NCBI GenBank assembly: GCA_016214035.1
Contig: JACRPF010000022.1
Location: forward strand, 62,001-126,000
Origin: Spirochaetota bacterium
GTDB lineage: Bacteria; Spirochaetota; Brachyspiria; Brachyspirales; JACRPF01
DNA: 64,000 bases
Direction: 5' to 3'
In this document: one piece after another, positions 44,405 through 53,770 of the stretch
Position numbering within the stretch: the stretch's first letter is position 1
Layout of the letters: each line of letters starts with the position of its first letter
Translations under genes and position numbers: made by a program
Notes under the pieces: model-generated
Databases searched by the model: none
What the model was told of the DNA's origin: nothing
Seen by the model: the letters and a program-made list of their open reading frames with translations, nothing else

Positions 44405-45678
44405 TATGCGTGCGCTGTATGTTTTTGCCGAAGCAGCAGCACCGCAGCGGCAGCACTATATGCGGCAAGCGCTGCATGGAAAATAAGCATGATGATGACA
44501 ATCTCTGCTAGCGAGCTGTGACGGGCGCGGAGAACGAAATAAAGCACAACGATAAATGGTGCGTACGAATACACAATCCAATATCGTTTATGGGCGATGA
44601 AAAATATATACATGAGATAGGTTATGCTCAGGAAAAGCACCGAAAGCGCGTACCATCCGACCAATGGAATAATAGATGCGTATTTTGCGGTGAATTGAAG
44701 AACGATCAGCGGCTGTGCGAACACGACGATGAATGTTAGACCAGCAGAGACAAGCGCGAGCGTGATCAGCACAACGGTAAACAGCACAGTACGGCCGCCG
44801 TCGCGCGGAATATCTTTCAGAAGCCGCGCATAAAACACCGGCATGATGGCTCCCGGAACGAAATACAGCATTTTACCGAGTACGGTGATCGTCGCATATG
44901 CCCCTGCATCATCGGGAGACAGAAAGCGTTTGACAAGAAGCATGTCGATATTCATGGAGAGGCCATAGAGTGAAGTGGCAATCACAAGTGGCAATGCGGC
45001 CCAGATAACATCTTTCCAGAACAGCTTGAAATGAGCAACGGATAGCACGCTGAATATATGGGGACGGACCCGCGTGAAAACAAAAATAACACCGAGTGTC
45101 ATAAATATTAGGTATGTCAGTGTGTTCGACAGCAAGGCAAAAAAAAGATTGAAGCCCAGGAGCACAAAAAGACCGGTGAACAGAAGCCGAAGCGGGATAT
45201 TGCTGTAGGTTATCAGATTATACAGCGGCATCCGGTCGAAGCCGATGAGCAGATAACTGACAACATAGGTGACGATCATAAAAATGACGGTTAGTTCGAC
45301 GAACACCATGCTGAACTGCGCACTGATTTTCAGGTTGCTGGCGATGAAACCGGACAGCAGCACGACAACTGCAACGACGAGGCCTGCCAATCCGGTGAAA
45401 TGTATCAGAAAAGAAGCCGCGGTACGGCGGCGCTCATGCTCTGTTTTGCTATGATGCATTTTGTCGGTGATGAAATAGAAAAAAGGAGTGAACGGCATGG
45501 TGATCATTGCGATGATGCTCACGAGTGCGTTATACTCTCCGAATCCAGCCGGAGAAAGATTGCGGCTCGTATAAACGGTGATGACATAGCTGGCGATACC
45601 GGTGATGAATGAAAGCGATATGGCTATTATAGTATCACGGGAAAAACGGTTCGTTATATTTAAAAAAGACATCTTCAT
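44404..45678 (-). CDS. Wzx-type polysaccharide flippase
   Basis: A 424-residue membrane protein with about 12 helices and the MATE/PST pattern (ASYVITVYTSRNLSPAGFGEY near the N terminus). It would translocate lipid-linked glycan units across the inner membrane. It is divergent from the CDP-sugar genes and its partners (Wzy, Wzz) are not in the window. A TTGCAG-16-TACAAT promoter lies only 12 bases before the ATG, giving a very short leader. Confidence 0.88.
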   Translation of the reverse strand: MKMSFLNITNRFSRDTIIAISLSFITGIASYVITVYTSRNLSPAGFGEYNALVSIIAMITMPFTPFFYFITDKMHHSKTEHERRRTAASFLIHFTGLAGLVVAVVVLLSGFIASNLKISAQFSMVFVELTVIFMIVTYVVSYLLIGFDRMPLYNLITYSNIPLRLLFTGLFVLLGFNLFFALLSNTLTYLIFMTLGVIFVFTRVRPHIFSVLSVAHFKLFWKDVIWAALPLVIATSLYGLSMNIDMLLVKRFLSPDDAGAYATITVLGKMLYFVPGAIMPVFYARLLKDIPRDGGRTVLFTVVLITLALVSAGLTFIVVFAQPLIVLQFTAKYASIIPLVGWYALSVLFLSITYLMYIFFIAHKRYWIVYSYAPFIVVLYFVLRARHSSLAEIVIIMLIFHAALAAYSAAAAVLLLRQKHTAHA

Positions 45679-45690
45679 TACAATATATTT

Positions 45691-45718
45691 ATTGTACTAC
45701 GCGGATAAAAAACTGCAA
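45691..45718 (-). promoter_or_regulatory. Predicted promoter of the flippase operon
   Basis: TTGCAG (45713-45718) and TACAAT (45691-45696) on the minus strand, 16 bases apart. The -10 box is half of a 7-bp palindrome TACAATA/TATTGTA (45680-45696). Confidence 0.45.
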
Positions 45719-45751
45719 TGCCGGCGTGGATGTACGTTAATTCGTGGTGCA

Positions 45752-45780
45752 TTTACAAATTGGCGAGAATACATTATAAT
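45752..45780 (+). promoter_or_regulatory. Predicted leaderless promoter of the CDP-sugar operon
   Basis: TTTACA (45752-45757) and TATAAT (45775-45780), 17 bases apart; the rfbF ATG at 45787 follows after 6 bases. Confidence 0.7.
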
Positions 45781-45786
45781 CTTAGG

Positions 45787-46557
45787 ATGAAAGTAGTATT
45801 ACTTGCAGGCGGCATGGGGACGCGCATCAGCGAAGAAACCAGCATTCGCCCAAAACCCATGGTGGAAGTCGGCGGAAAACCGATCCTGTGGCACATCATG
45901 AAGATATATTCTTCGTATGGATACAATGAATTCGTTGTCTGTCTCGGCTATAAAGGTTATTTTATCAAGGAGTATTTCAGCAATTATTTTCTTCATCAGG
46001 CCGACGTAACCGTAGATCTGGCAAAGAATATTACAGAATATCACACATCAAAAGCCGAACCGTGGAGAGTAACACTGATCGACACCGGGGCTGAGACTAT
46101 GACCGGCGGAAGGATAAAACGCATACAGCAGTATATCGGGGATGAGGCGTTCATGATGACCTACGGCGACGGAGTGGCCGATATCAATATACGTGAGCTG
46201 GTGGCGTCACATCAAAAAAGCGGATGTACGGCGACCATTACCGCCGTTCAGCCATCAGGGCGGTTTGGCGTATTGAATATCGGGCAGGACAATAAAGTTA
46301 ATTCATTTCAGGAAAAACCGCGCGGCGATGGTTCATGGATCAATGGCGGTTTTTTCGTGCTTGAACCGTCAATATTTAAATTGCTTCATGATGACGCGAT
46401 AGCATGGGAACGTGAACCGCTTGAAAGCATAGCGAAACAAGGTCAGCTCAATGCGTACCATCACCACGGTTTCTGGAAACCTATGGACACGCTTCGGGAT
46501 AAGAATGAGCTTGATGAACTATGGAGAACGAACAGCGCTCCGTGGAAGATATGGTAA
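45787..46557 (+). CDS. rfbF: Glucose-1-phosphate cytidylyltransferase
   Basis: RfbF (DdhA) makes CDP-glucose from glucose-1-phosphate and CTP. The 256-residue protein opens with MKVVLLAGGMGTRI and has RPKPMVEVGGKPILWHIMK, then TYGDGVAD, NGGFFVLEP and the FWKPMDTLRDKNELDELW tail. The N-terminal strand is part of the active site, so the ATG at 45787 is firm; the promoter -10 box is only 6 bases before it. First gene of the 3,6-dideoxyhexose cassette. Confidence 0.96.
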   Translation: MKVVLLAGGMGTRISEETSIRPKPMVEVGGKPILWHIMKIYSSYGYNEFVVCLGYKGYFIKEYFSNYFLHQADVTVDLAKNITEYHTSKAEPWRVTLIDTGAETMTGGRIKRIQQYIGDEAFMMTYGDGVADINIRELVASHQKSGCTATITAVQPSGRFGVLNIGQDNKVNSFQEKPRGDGSWINGGFFVLEPSIFKLLHDDAIAWEREPLESIAKQGQLNAYHHHGFWKPMDTLRDKNELDELWRTNSAPWKIW

Positions 46558-46563
46558 CGTTGC

Positions 46564-47679
46564 ATGATGAAATTTTTTCAGAGCGCATTTAACAACAAGA
46601 CCGTACTAATCACCGGACATACCGGTTTCAAAGGCTCCTGGCTTTCGCTCTGGCTTAAACGTATGGGCGCGAATGTCATTGGTTATGCGTTGGCACCGGC
46701 TACCGAGCCAGCGCTGTTTTCCGCTCTCGGGATCGCCGATAAGGTTACCAGTGTCATCGGAGATGTGTGCGACGAGGATGCGCTGCAGGAGACGGTAAAA
46801 AAATACCGGCCTGATGTGGTGTTCCATGCCGCCGCGCAGGCTTTGGTTCGTACGTCATATCAGGAACCGAAACACACCTATGAAGTGAATGTCATCGGCA
46901 CAATGAATGTATATGAAGCGGTGCGTCGTTCAAAGCAGCCCTGTACGATTGTTACCGTAACCAGCGATAAATGCTATGAGAATAAAGAATGGGTGCACGG
47001 GTACCGTGAGAACGATCCGTTCGGCGGATATGATCCGTACAGTTCGAGTAAAGGGTGTGCGGAAATTCTTACCGCATCGTATCGGCGCTCGTATTTCGAT
47101 CCGTCGGCATACGGTTCGGCGCACCGTGTTGCACTGGCATCCGTCCGTGCGGGAAATGTCATCGGCGGCGGTGACTGGGCGCTGGACCGGCTTATTCCTG
47201 ATTGCGTCCGTTCGCTACAGGCAGGTGCCGCCATCGAGCTCCGTAATCCGAGCGCGACTCGCCCGTGGCAGCATGTTCTTGAACCATTATCCGGTTATCT
47301 TCACGTGGCGGCACTGTTGATGCAGGACCCGGAGAAGTATTGCGAGGGTTGGAATTTTGGCCCGAATGACGATTCCGTCGTTTCGGTGGAAAACGTCGTC
47401 AAAAAAATGATCGCGGCATGGGGTTCCGGTTCGTATCGTGTCACCGGAGCGTCACATATGCATGAAGCGAAACTTTTGAAACTCGATATCAGCAAAGCGC
47501 GCTTTCTGCTCGGATGGGAACCGGTGTACTCCCTTGACGAGGCGATTTCAGCTTCAGCAGAATGGTATCGCGCATATTATGGAAATAACGCCGACATGGC
47601 GTCATTCACTGCAACACAGATCGAATCGTATGTGAACCGTGCCCGCGAGCTGGGCATTGCGTGGGCACAGGAGCGCTGA
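46564..47679 (+). CDS. rfbG: CDP-glucose 4,6-dehydratase
   Basis: RfbG (DdhB) converts CDP-glucose into CDP-4-keto-6-deoxyglucose. The 371-residue SDR enzyme has the NAD site ITGHTGFKGSWLSLWL, TSDKCYENKEW, the catalytic YSSSKG (Tyr-x3-Lys) and RPWQHVLEPLSGYL, all characteristic of this enzyme. It starts 6 bases after rfbF; a second ATG directly follows the first. Confidence 0.96.
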   Translation: MMKFFQSAFNNKTVLITGHTGFKGSWLSLWLKRMGANVIGYALAPATEPALFSALGIADKVTSVIGDVCDEDALQETVKKYRPDVVFHAAAQALVRTSYQEPKHTYEVNVIGTMNVYEAVRRSKQPCTIVTVTSDKCYENKEWVHGYRENDPFGGYDPYSSSKGCAEILTASYRRSYFDPSAYGSAHRVALASVRAGNVIGGGDWALDRLIPDCVRSLQAGAAIELRNPSATRPWQHVLEPLSGYLHVAALLMQDPEKYCEGWNFGPNDDSVVSVENVVKKMIAAWGSGSYRVTGASHMHEAKLLKLDISKARFLLGWEPVYSLDEAISASAEWYRAYYGNNADMASFTATQIESYVNRARELGIAWAQER

Positions 47680-47680
47680 A

Positions 47681-49027
47681 ATGGCTATTATGGAAAAAAT
47701 ATTACGATCGTTAGTACATGCGTCTGCGGGATGGTATTCACTGGCGGTACGGAAACGGCATTCAGCATATTTGCCCCCATCCGGCAAAGTTATCGGATGG
47801 AACGAATTACGCGGCATGATCGACGCTTCACTTGACGGCTGGCTAACCACCGGCAGGTTTAATGAAGAATTTGAAAAACGCCTTGCCTCATACATCGGTG
47901 TCCGTTATACGCTTTCGGTGAACTCCGGTTCATCGGCGAATCTGCTGGCGGTATCAGCATTGACATCGCATAAGCTGAAGGACCGCCGTCTTTGTGAAGG
48001 CGATGAGGTGATCACCGTTGCCGCCGGTTTCCCTACGACAGTTGCGCCGATAATACAGAACCGAATGATTCCGGTATTTGTCGATGTCAGCGTCGGTACG
48101 TATAACGCGGTCGTCGAGCATATTGAAGAGGCCGTGTCGAAAAAGACCAAGGCGATATTCCTTGCGCACACACTCGGTAATCCGTTCGATATCGACGGCA
48201 TCCGTTCGATCGCTAAAAAGCATAAACTGTGGCTCATCGAGGATAATTGCGATGCGCTGGGTTCCGAGTATAAGGGACGGAAAACCGGCACCTTCGGGCA
48301 CATCGCTACATGCAGCTTTTATCCTGCGCATCATATCACCATGGGCGAAGGCGGCGCGGTGCTTACCGATGATCCGGAACTCTATCGTATCATCATGTCG
48401 ATGCGCGACTGGGGCAGGGACTGCTGGTGCCCGCCCGGAAAAGATAACACCTGCAGCAGAAGATTTGAGCAGAAACTCGGAAATCTTCCGACGGGATATG
48501 ATCACAAATATACCTATTCGCATCTGGGTTACAATCTGAAAATAACCGACTGGCAGGCGGCGATTGGCTGTGCGCAGCTGGACCGGCTGCCAGAGTTCAT
48601 CCGGAAACGCCGCGAGCATTTTACGATGCTGTCTGACGGGTTGAAAAAACATGATGATGTATTCGTATTACCGACCGCGACGGATGGAAGTTCACCGTCG
48701 TGGTTCGGATTTCTCCTCACGCTAAAAGATACTGCCGGGTTTTCGAAGTTCGATCTGGTGCAGCATCTTGAAGCAAAGGGTGTCGGCACACGGCAGTTGT
48801 TCGCCGGCAATATGCTCAGACAACCGGCGTTTGTCTACAACGAGATACCGATGCGTATCCGATCATCAAAATTGATAGCGTCCCATCGTCTTTCCGATAA
48901 ACATTACACCTTGTTGCCGGGAACGGAGACGATAATGAACAACACGTTCTGGATTGGTTTGTGGCCGGGGCTGAATGCGCAAACGATCCGTTCAGCGATC
49001 GATGCACTCGCGGGTTTCATTACCTGA
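47681..49027 (+). CDS. rfbH: CDP-4-keto-6-deoxyglucose 3-dehydrase (E1)
   Basis: RfbH (DdhC/E1) removes the C3 hydroxyl using PMP and a [2Fe-2S] cluster. The 448-residue protein has SFYPAHHITMGEGG, where histidine replaces the lysine of aminotransferases, and cysteines near residues 190, 248, 250 and 258 that fit the E1 spacing C-x57-C-x-C-x7-C exactly. The ATG at 47681 has CAGGAG 7 bases upstream. It needs an electron-donating reductase (DdhD/E3 in known systems), which is not present in the window. Confidence 0.96.
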   Translation: MAIMEKILRSLVHASAGWYSLAVRKRHSAYLPPSGKVIGWNELRGMIDASLDGWLTTGRFNEEFEKRLASYIGVRYTLSVNSGSSANLLAVSALTSHKLKDRRLCEGDEVITVAAGFPTTVAPIIQNRMIPVFVDVSVGTYNAVVEHIEEAVSKKTKAIFLAHTLGNPFDIDGIRSIAKKHKLWLIEDNCDALGSEYKGRKTGTFGHIATCSFYPAHHITMGEGGAVLTDDPELYRIIMSMRDWGRDCWCPPGKDNTCSRRFEQKLGNLPTGYDHKYTYSHLGYNLKITDWQAAIGCAQLDRLPEFIRKRREHFTMLSDGLKKHDDVFVLPTATDGSSPSWFGFLLTLKDTAGFSKFDLVQHLEAKGVGTRQLFAGNMLRQPAFVYNEIPMRIRSSKLIASHRLSDKHYTLLPGTETIMNNTFWIGLWPGLNAQTIRSAIDALAGFIT

Positions 49028-49043
49028 GCAACCGATAAAACTC

Positions 49044-50810
49044 ATGAAGCTTTCAGACTACATCGTCCGATTCCTTGAAGAGAACGGCATCGACATCGTA
49101 TTCGGTTATATCGGCGGCGCCATCACGCATCTTGTCCAGTCGGTACATGATAATGCTGGTGTACGCTTTGTCCAGGTGTATCATGAGCAGACTGCTGCAT
49201 TTGCCGCGGAGGGCTATGCGCGGCGTTCGGGTAAATTCGGCGTCGCTATGGCAACAAGCGGACCCGGCGCCACAAATCTCATCACGGGTATCGGCGACGC
49301 TTTTTTTGACTCCATTCCCGTACTGTATATTACCGGTCAGGTAAATACGTACGAATATAAGTATGATAAAAAAATACGTCAGCAGGGTTTTCAGGAAACC
49401 GACATTGTGTCAATCGTCAGACCGATTACCAAATATGCGGCGTTAATTTCAAACCCGACATGTATACGTACCGAGCTGGAAAAAGCGCTTTTTCATGCAC
49501 GGTCCGGGCGTCCAGGGCCGGTTGTGCTGGATATTCCGATGGATGTACAGCGTGCGGAGATTGATCCTGAAACATTGCCGCGATTTATCGTACCGGTAAT
49601 ACCCGATACAGATGGTGTAGGCGCAGCACTTGAACAGATTGTTCTCGCTGTGCAGCGAGCACAAAGACCCTTGCTGCTTGCCGGCGGCGGAGTAATATCC
49701 TCTGGCGCGAAGGATGAGCTGCTGCGGTTTGCGCAAACGAACGGGATACCCGTGGTGACATCGCTTATGGGCAAAGGAGTATTTCCCGAAGAGGACAGAC
49801 TATTCGTCGGTATGATCGGCAGTTACGGTAACCGCTGTGCGAATATTGCGCTTGCAAATACGGATCTGCTCATCGTAGTCGGTTCGCGTCTGGATACGCG
49901 TCAGACTGGTACCCTGCTCACATCGTTCGTGCGGCAGGGCGACATCGTGCATGTGGATATCGATCCTGCCGAGCTCAGCGAACACCGGATCGACCGGAAA
50001 TATAAAGTATGCATGGATGTGAAACATTTCCTTCTTACGATCACCGGGGCGATGAAAACAAAACCGGAATGCGGTGCATGGCTTTCACACATAGCGTCCC
50101 TTAAGAAAGCATATTCGCAGCAGAGCGAGGTATCCCGCTTTGTAACGAACAGCATGCCGTATCGTATCATCGATATGCTGAACCGGTACTCGCAGGATGA
50201 TCAGCAGTATTTTGTAGACATCGGACAGAATCAGATGTGGTCGGCGCAGGGGCTTCGCATACGAGACAAGCAGCGGTTTTATACAAGCGGCGGCATGGCA
50301 CCTATGGGGTATGCAATACCGGCGGCCATTGGTGCGAGTTTTGCTGGAAATTTCAAAGAGCATATTTTTGCTGTTGTCGGCGATGGCGGTCTGCACATAT
50401 CCTCTCAGGCGCTGTTGTTGCTGTCGCAATACCAACTACCCATCAAAGTCATTGTAATGAATAATCAGAGTCTCGGCATGATCACGCAGTTCCAGGATCT
50501 CTATTTCAATAAAAACCGGGTCGGGACGACTAAAGACAGCGGCTATCTTATTCCCGATCTTGCGGCGCTGGCCACAGCGTACTTTCTGCCGCACTTCATC
50601 ATTGATAAGAACAACATCAACGATGCGTCATATCTTGAAAAAATACTCACTGACCGGACAGCGGCCGTTATCGAATGCCGCATCGGCGAGGATACGACGG
50701 TGAGTCCCAAAATATCGGTCAATACGCCGATCGAGGATGTCAGTCCGAAACTCGACCGTGACGAGATGAAAAAGGCGATGGTCATAGATCTTTACGACGG
50801 TGAAAAATAG
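49044..50810 (+). CDS. yerE: ThDP-dependent acetyl-transferring enzyme, YerE-like
   Basis: A 588-residue protein of the acetolactate-synthase superfamily. The catalytic Glu48 lies in VYHEQTAAFAAEGYAR, SGPGATNLITGI follows, and the ThDP site runs from GDGG near residue 446 to NN near 472. Position directly after rfbFGH argues against branched-chain amino acid synthesis and for YerE, which in yersiniose synthesis adds the two-carbon unit from pyruvate to C4 of the CDP-3,6-dideoxy-4-keto sugar. This assignment rests on context and family, not on a proven reaction. Confidence 0.8.
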   Translation: MKLSDYIVRFLEENGIDIVFGYIGGAITHLVQSVHDNAGVRFVQVYHEQTAAFAAEGYARRSGKFGVAMATSGPGATNLITGIGDAFFDSIPVLYITGQVNTYEYKYDKKIRQQGFQETDIVSIVRPITKYAALISNPTCIRTELEKALFHARSGRPGPVVLDIPMDVQRAEIDPETLPRFIVPVIPDTDGVGAALEQIVLAVQRAQRPLLLAGGGVISSGAKDELLRFAQTNGIPVVTSLMGKGVFPEEDRLFVGMIGSYGNRCANIALANTDLLIVVGSRLDTRQTGTLLTSFVRQGDIVHVDIDPAELSEHRIDRKYKVCMDVKHFLLTITGAMKTKPECGAWLSHIASLKKAYSQQSEVSRFVTNSMPYRIIDMLNRYSQDDQQYFVDIGQNQMWSAQGLRIRDKQRFYTSGGMAPMGYAIPAAIGASFAGNFKEHIFAVVGDGGLHISSQALLLLSQYQLPIKVIVMNNQSLGMITQFQDLYFNKNRVGTTKDSGYLIPDLAALATAYFLPHFIIDKNNINDASYLEKILTDRTAAVIECRIGEDTTVSPKISVNTPIEDVSPKLDRDEMKKAMVIDLYDGEK

Positions 50811-50814
50811 CCGT

Positions 50815-51765
50815 ATGCCGCATGAAACAGTACAACGGACGGTTGCGATATTAGGCGCGAGCAGTCATATCGCCAAAGGGTTGATATATCATTTTTCGAT
50901 GACCGACACAAAATTGGTGTTATTCGCACGGGCACCCCACAAGGTGAACGATTTTCTTATATGCTCAGGTATAGAAAACAAGGATATCTGCATTGATTCG
51001 TTTGATAACATTTTGCATCATTCACTGGATGTGATCATCAACTGTGTGGGACTTGTCGATCCGGTAAAGATCAGAGACGCCGGATCGGAGCTGTTGAACA
51101 TAACCGAACATTTTGATGAATGCGCGCTGTCGTATCTCTCGGGGAAAAGCGATACGCTGTACATCAATATGTCAAGCGGTGCGGTGTTCGGAAGGGTGTT
51201 TGATAAGCCGGTAGATGAGCATACCTGCGGCATTATCGATATTAACCATATCGGGCCGAATGATTTTTATTCGCTGGCCAAGATACATGCCGAAGCGAAA
51301 CACCGGGCGTTGCCGCCAATGCATATCGTCGATATCCGGGTGTTCTCATACTTCAGCCGCTTTGCAGACCTAAACGCGCATTTTTTTCTTAATGATATTT
51401 TAAAATGCATTAAAAGCAAAAGTGATTTTTTTACCACGAGCCGCGACATGACCCGTGATTATGTGCACCCGGACGATCTTTTTGCGCTGGTGCAGTGCTG
51501 CATTGAAAAAAATCGGATCAACGATGTATTCGATGTATACAGCAGGGAATGTATAACCAAAAAAAATATTCTTGCTTATTTCAGCAGGCAATACGGACTC
51601 CGTGTTGTTACAAGAGATGATGCCGCAACGATCGATGCCGCCGGGAAGAAAGATTTTTATTATTCTATGAACCGGAAAGCAGCGGATATTGGCTATGCCC
51701 CGGCGTACAATTCGCTGGATACGATTAAGATGGAAGCCGCCGCTTTGTTGGGAACCAGCTCGTAA
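50815..51765 (+). CDS. NAD(P)-dependent sugar reductase, YerF-like
   Basis: A 316-residue extended SDR protein with an N-terminal VAILGASSHIAKGL nucleotide site, VIINCVGLVDP, and NDFYSLAKIHAEA (Tyr-x3-Lys). In known yersiniose synthesis YerF reduces the ketone of the two-carbon branch to the hydroxyethyl group; this gene occupies the equivalent position. Start at 50815 is preferred; GTG at 50800 would overlap yerE. Its end overlaps the convergent GT2 gene by 41 bases. Confidence 0.72.
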   Translation: MPHETVQRTVAILGASSHIAKGLIYHFSMTDTKLVLFARAPHKVNDFLICSGIENKDICIDSFDNILHHSLDVIINCVGLVDPVKIRDAGSELLNITEHFDECALSYLSGKSDTLYINMSSGAVFGRVFDKPVDEHTCGIIDINHIGPNDFYSLAKIHAEAKHRALPPMHIVDIRVFSYFSRFADLNAHFFLNDILKCIKSKSDFFTTSRDMTRDYVHPDDLFALVQCCIEKNRINDVFDVYSRECITKKNILAYFSRQYGLRVVTRDDAATIDAAGKKDFYYSMNRKAADIGYAPAYNSLDTIKMEAAALLGTSS

Positions 51766-52741
51766 GTCCTTTTACCACCTCGAAGAATGCAATGAACGGT
51801 AGCTTCAGTTTGTTCAGCAGCGATCGGTCGTGTTTGCCGATTATCTTCAATGCATTGATCATGGTTGCGGCATTCGCCGTGCGTATACCGGAAAGCACGG
51901 TCAGGAGACTTCGTTTTGAGGCGAAAAGAAAACTCGCTTTTTGTATCGCCCGCCACTCTTTGTCGGCGAACATAGCCTGCGTCTTTTCATTGTTCAGATA
52001 TTTTTCCGTGATCACATAGAAGGCGTCGTTGTCAAGTCCTTTGTTATGGAGCTGCACGGTATCGGATGTCGGATTGAATCGCCATTGTGAAAGCGTTTCA
52101 TGTATGTAGTAAAAATCGTATGCAAGTGCAAAGCGCATACAAATCTCAACATCGATGGCGAATTTTGCTTTTAAATCGATTCCACCGAAACGTTTGAATC
52201 CGCTGGCGCGGAACATGACGCCTGTGGGAACGCAGCACGGATATATACTCGTCAGAAAATCTTTCATGATGATGCGTTTTTCTATAAGCCCGCTTTCGTC
52301 GCGGTAATTATAGAGCACGCGCATTTTTTTCACCAGATAGAATACCGGTTGAACGGGCCTGTCGGCATCATCGATGATACCGAGCGGCGCCATTACAACA
52401 CCGACATTCGGGTATTGTTCCATGACGGCGACCATTTTTTCGAGACAATCGGCGCGGAGCAGATCATCATCCATGAGATACTTGATGTAGGTGCCCCGGG
52501 CGAGTCTACGTGCCCGTTCGATGTTTTTGAGACCACCGATGTTCTGCGAATTCCGATAATATTTAATTTTTCGGTGGCTGAGCGAGCGAACGAGTTTTTG
52601 TGACCGGTCATCGGGACTATTATCGGTGATGATGATCTCAAAATCCTGCAGCGTCTGCGCAAAACAGGAGCGCAGCGCCTTCAGCAGATATTCGGGACGA
52701 TTGTAGGTTGGGATGCAGATGGAGACGAGCGGCGTTTTCAT
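51725..52741 (-). CDS. Glycosyltransferase family 2
   Basis: A 338-residue GT-A enzyme opening VSICIPTYNRPEYLLKALRS, with TDNSPDD and the metal-binding YLMDDDLL. It would transfer a sugar during surface-glycan assembly on the cytoplasmic face. Last gene of the GT4-GT10-GT2 unit; its start overlaps the GT10 stop (ATGA). Donor and acceptor unknown. Confidence 0.92.
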   Translation of the reverse strand: MKTPLVSICIPTYNRPEYLLKALRSCFAQTLQDFEIIITDNSPDDRSQKLVRSLSHRKIKYYRNSQNIGGLKNIERARRLARGTYIKYLMDDDLLRADCLEKMVAVMEQYPNVGVVMAPLGIIDDADRPVQPVFYLVKKMRVLYNYRDESGLIEKRIIMKDFLTSIYPCCVPTGVMFRASGFKRFGGIDLKAKFAIDVEICMRFALAYDFYYIHETLSQWRFNPTSDTVQLHNKGLDNDAFYVITEKYLNNEKTQAMFADKEWRAIQKASFLFASKRSLLTVLSGIRTANAATMINALKIIGKHDRSLLNKLKLPFIAFFEVVKGLTSWFPTKRRLPS

Positions 52742-53769
52742 GAGAAGAGCTCCCGGGTAAGCAGCTCAGTGAATCCCTCGGCGCTGTACGGATAGACTGC
52801 CGTGCTCTTGAGGACATTCCGCATGGCATCGAGATATCGCTGATGCTCCCCTGCGCTCATACCGGCAAGATATCGATACAGTTCATCATAATCGGCGAAT
52901 CGACGTTTATCGATGAAACTTGCGGCGGGAAATATCGAAGCGATATCAGGCGCACCGAGATATACCGGTATGCTTCCCGCCATCATGCAGTCGACGATTT
53001 TCTCGGTGATATATCCGGGTTCTATTGCATTTTCGTAGCAGATAGAGAATTTATACCGTGCAAGCGTGTCGCGTTTGACACGAAGCGGACCACGATACGA
53101 CGGGAAACGATTTACGCGCGGCAGAAACGGCGCCTGCCGGTACAGAATGTTCAGTCCCATATTGAGCGGATAGAGATGCCCCGCAAAATAAAAGCGGTCC
53201 CAGCCGATACCATACAGGTCGAATTGCTCGGGATGATGACATTCGAACCATCTGAGCGCACGTATGCGTTCGGAATACAGCTCGTTCGGATGTCCGTGGT
53301 ATTTATTGCTGGCAATAAGCGTGCAGAATCTGTCTTTGCATGACGGATCAAAGCGCGATGGGTCACATATTATCCTGCTGGAGAAGTTCATGGGAAAATA
53401 TTTTTTTCGGTCGATGATGTCAGTACGCCAGGTGAATACTTTCTTAAAATACCGGTGATTGTTTCTGTTGTAATTGTCGGAACGGAGCATCTCGCATTCG
53501 AATGCGGCGAGATACATCTCGGGATGTTTCATGGCGATCAATTTTCTGAACAGGGGGTTCAGCTTTGTGGGATAATCAAAAAACACGATGCGGTCGAATT
53601 TCTCAAGCGTATCGGTGTCGATGGTTGCAACACGATGACCGTTTTCTGTCAGGGTGCGGCCAAGATGTACCACAGGATACAAGATGTCGTCTCCGAGCGC
53701 CGCTGATGCGCTGGTGAACATGCGATTGTTGTTGTACACATTGTAGAAGTTGTAAAACCCGATGTACAT
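52738..53769 (-). CDS. Glycosyltransferase family 10 (fucosyltransferase-like)
   Basis: A 343-residue protein with the GT10 signature YKFSICYENAIEPGYITEKI followed by VDCMMAGSIPVYLGAPDI (about residues 235-275). GT10 enzymes are alpha-1,3/1,4-fucosyltransferases using GDP-fucose. No GDP-fucose genes lie in the window, so the donor could be another 6-deoxy sugar. It starts one base after the GT4 stop. Confidence 0.9.
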   Translation of the reverse strand: MYIGFYNFYNVYNNNRMFTSASAALGDDILYPVVHLGRTLTENGHRVATIDTDTLEKFDRIVFFDYPTKLNPLFRKLIAMKHPEMYLAAFECEMLRSDNYNRNNHRYFKKVFTWRTDIIDRKKYFPMNFSSRIICDPSRFDPSCKDRFCTLIASNKYHGHPNELYSERIRALRWFECHHPEQFDLYGIGWDRFYFAGHLYPLNMGLNILYRQAPFLPRVNRFPSYRGPLRVKRDTLARYKFSICYENAIEPGYITEKIVDCMMAGSIPVYLGAPDIASIFPAASFIDKRRFADYDELYRYLAGMSAGEHQRYLDAMRNVLKSTAVYPYSAEGFTELLTRELFS

Positions 53770-53770
53770 A

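Noticed and set aside
49044-50810. Acetolactate synthase (ilvB) for branched-chain amino acids
   Set aside because: The family is right, but no ilvN/ilvC is present and the gene follows rfbFGH in a glycan operon, which fits YerE better.
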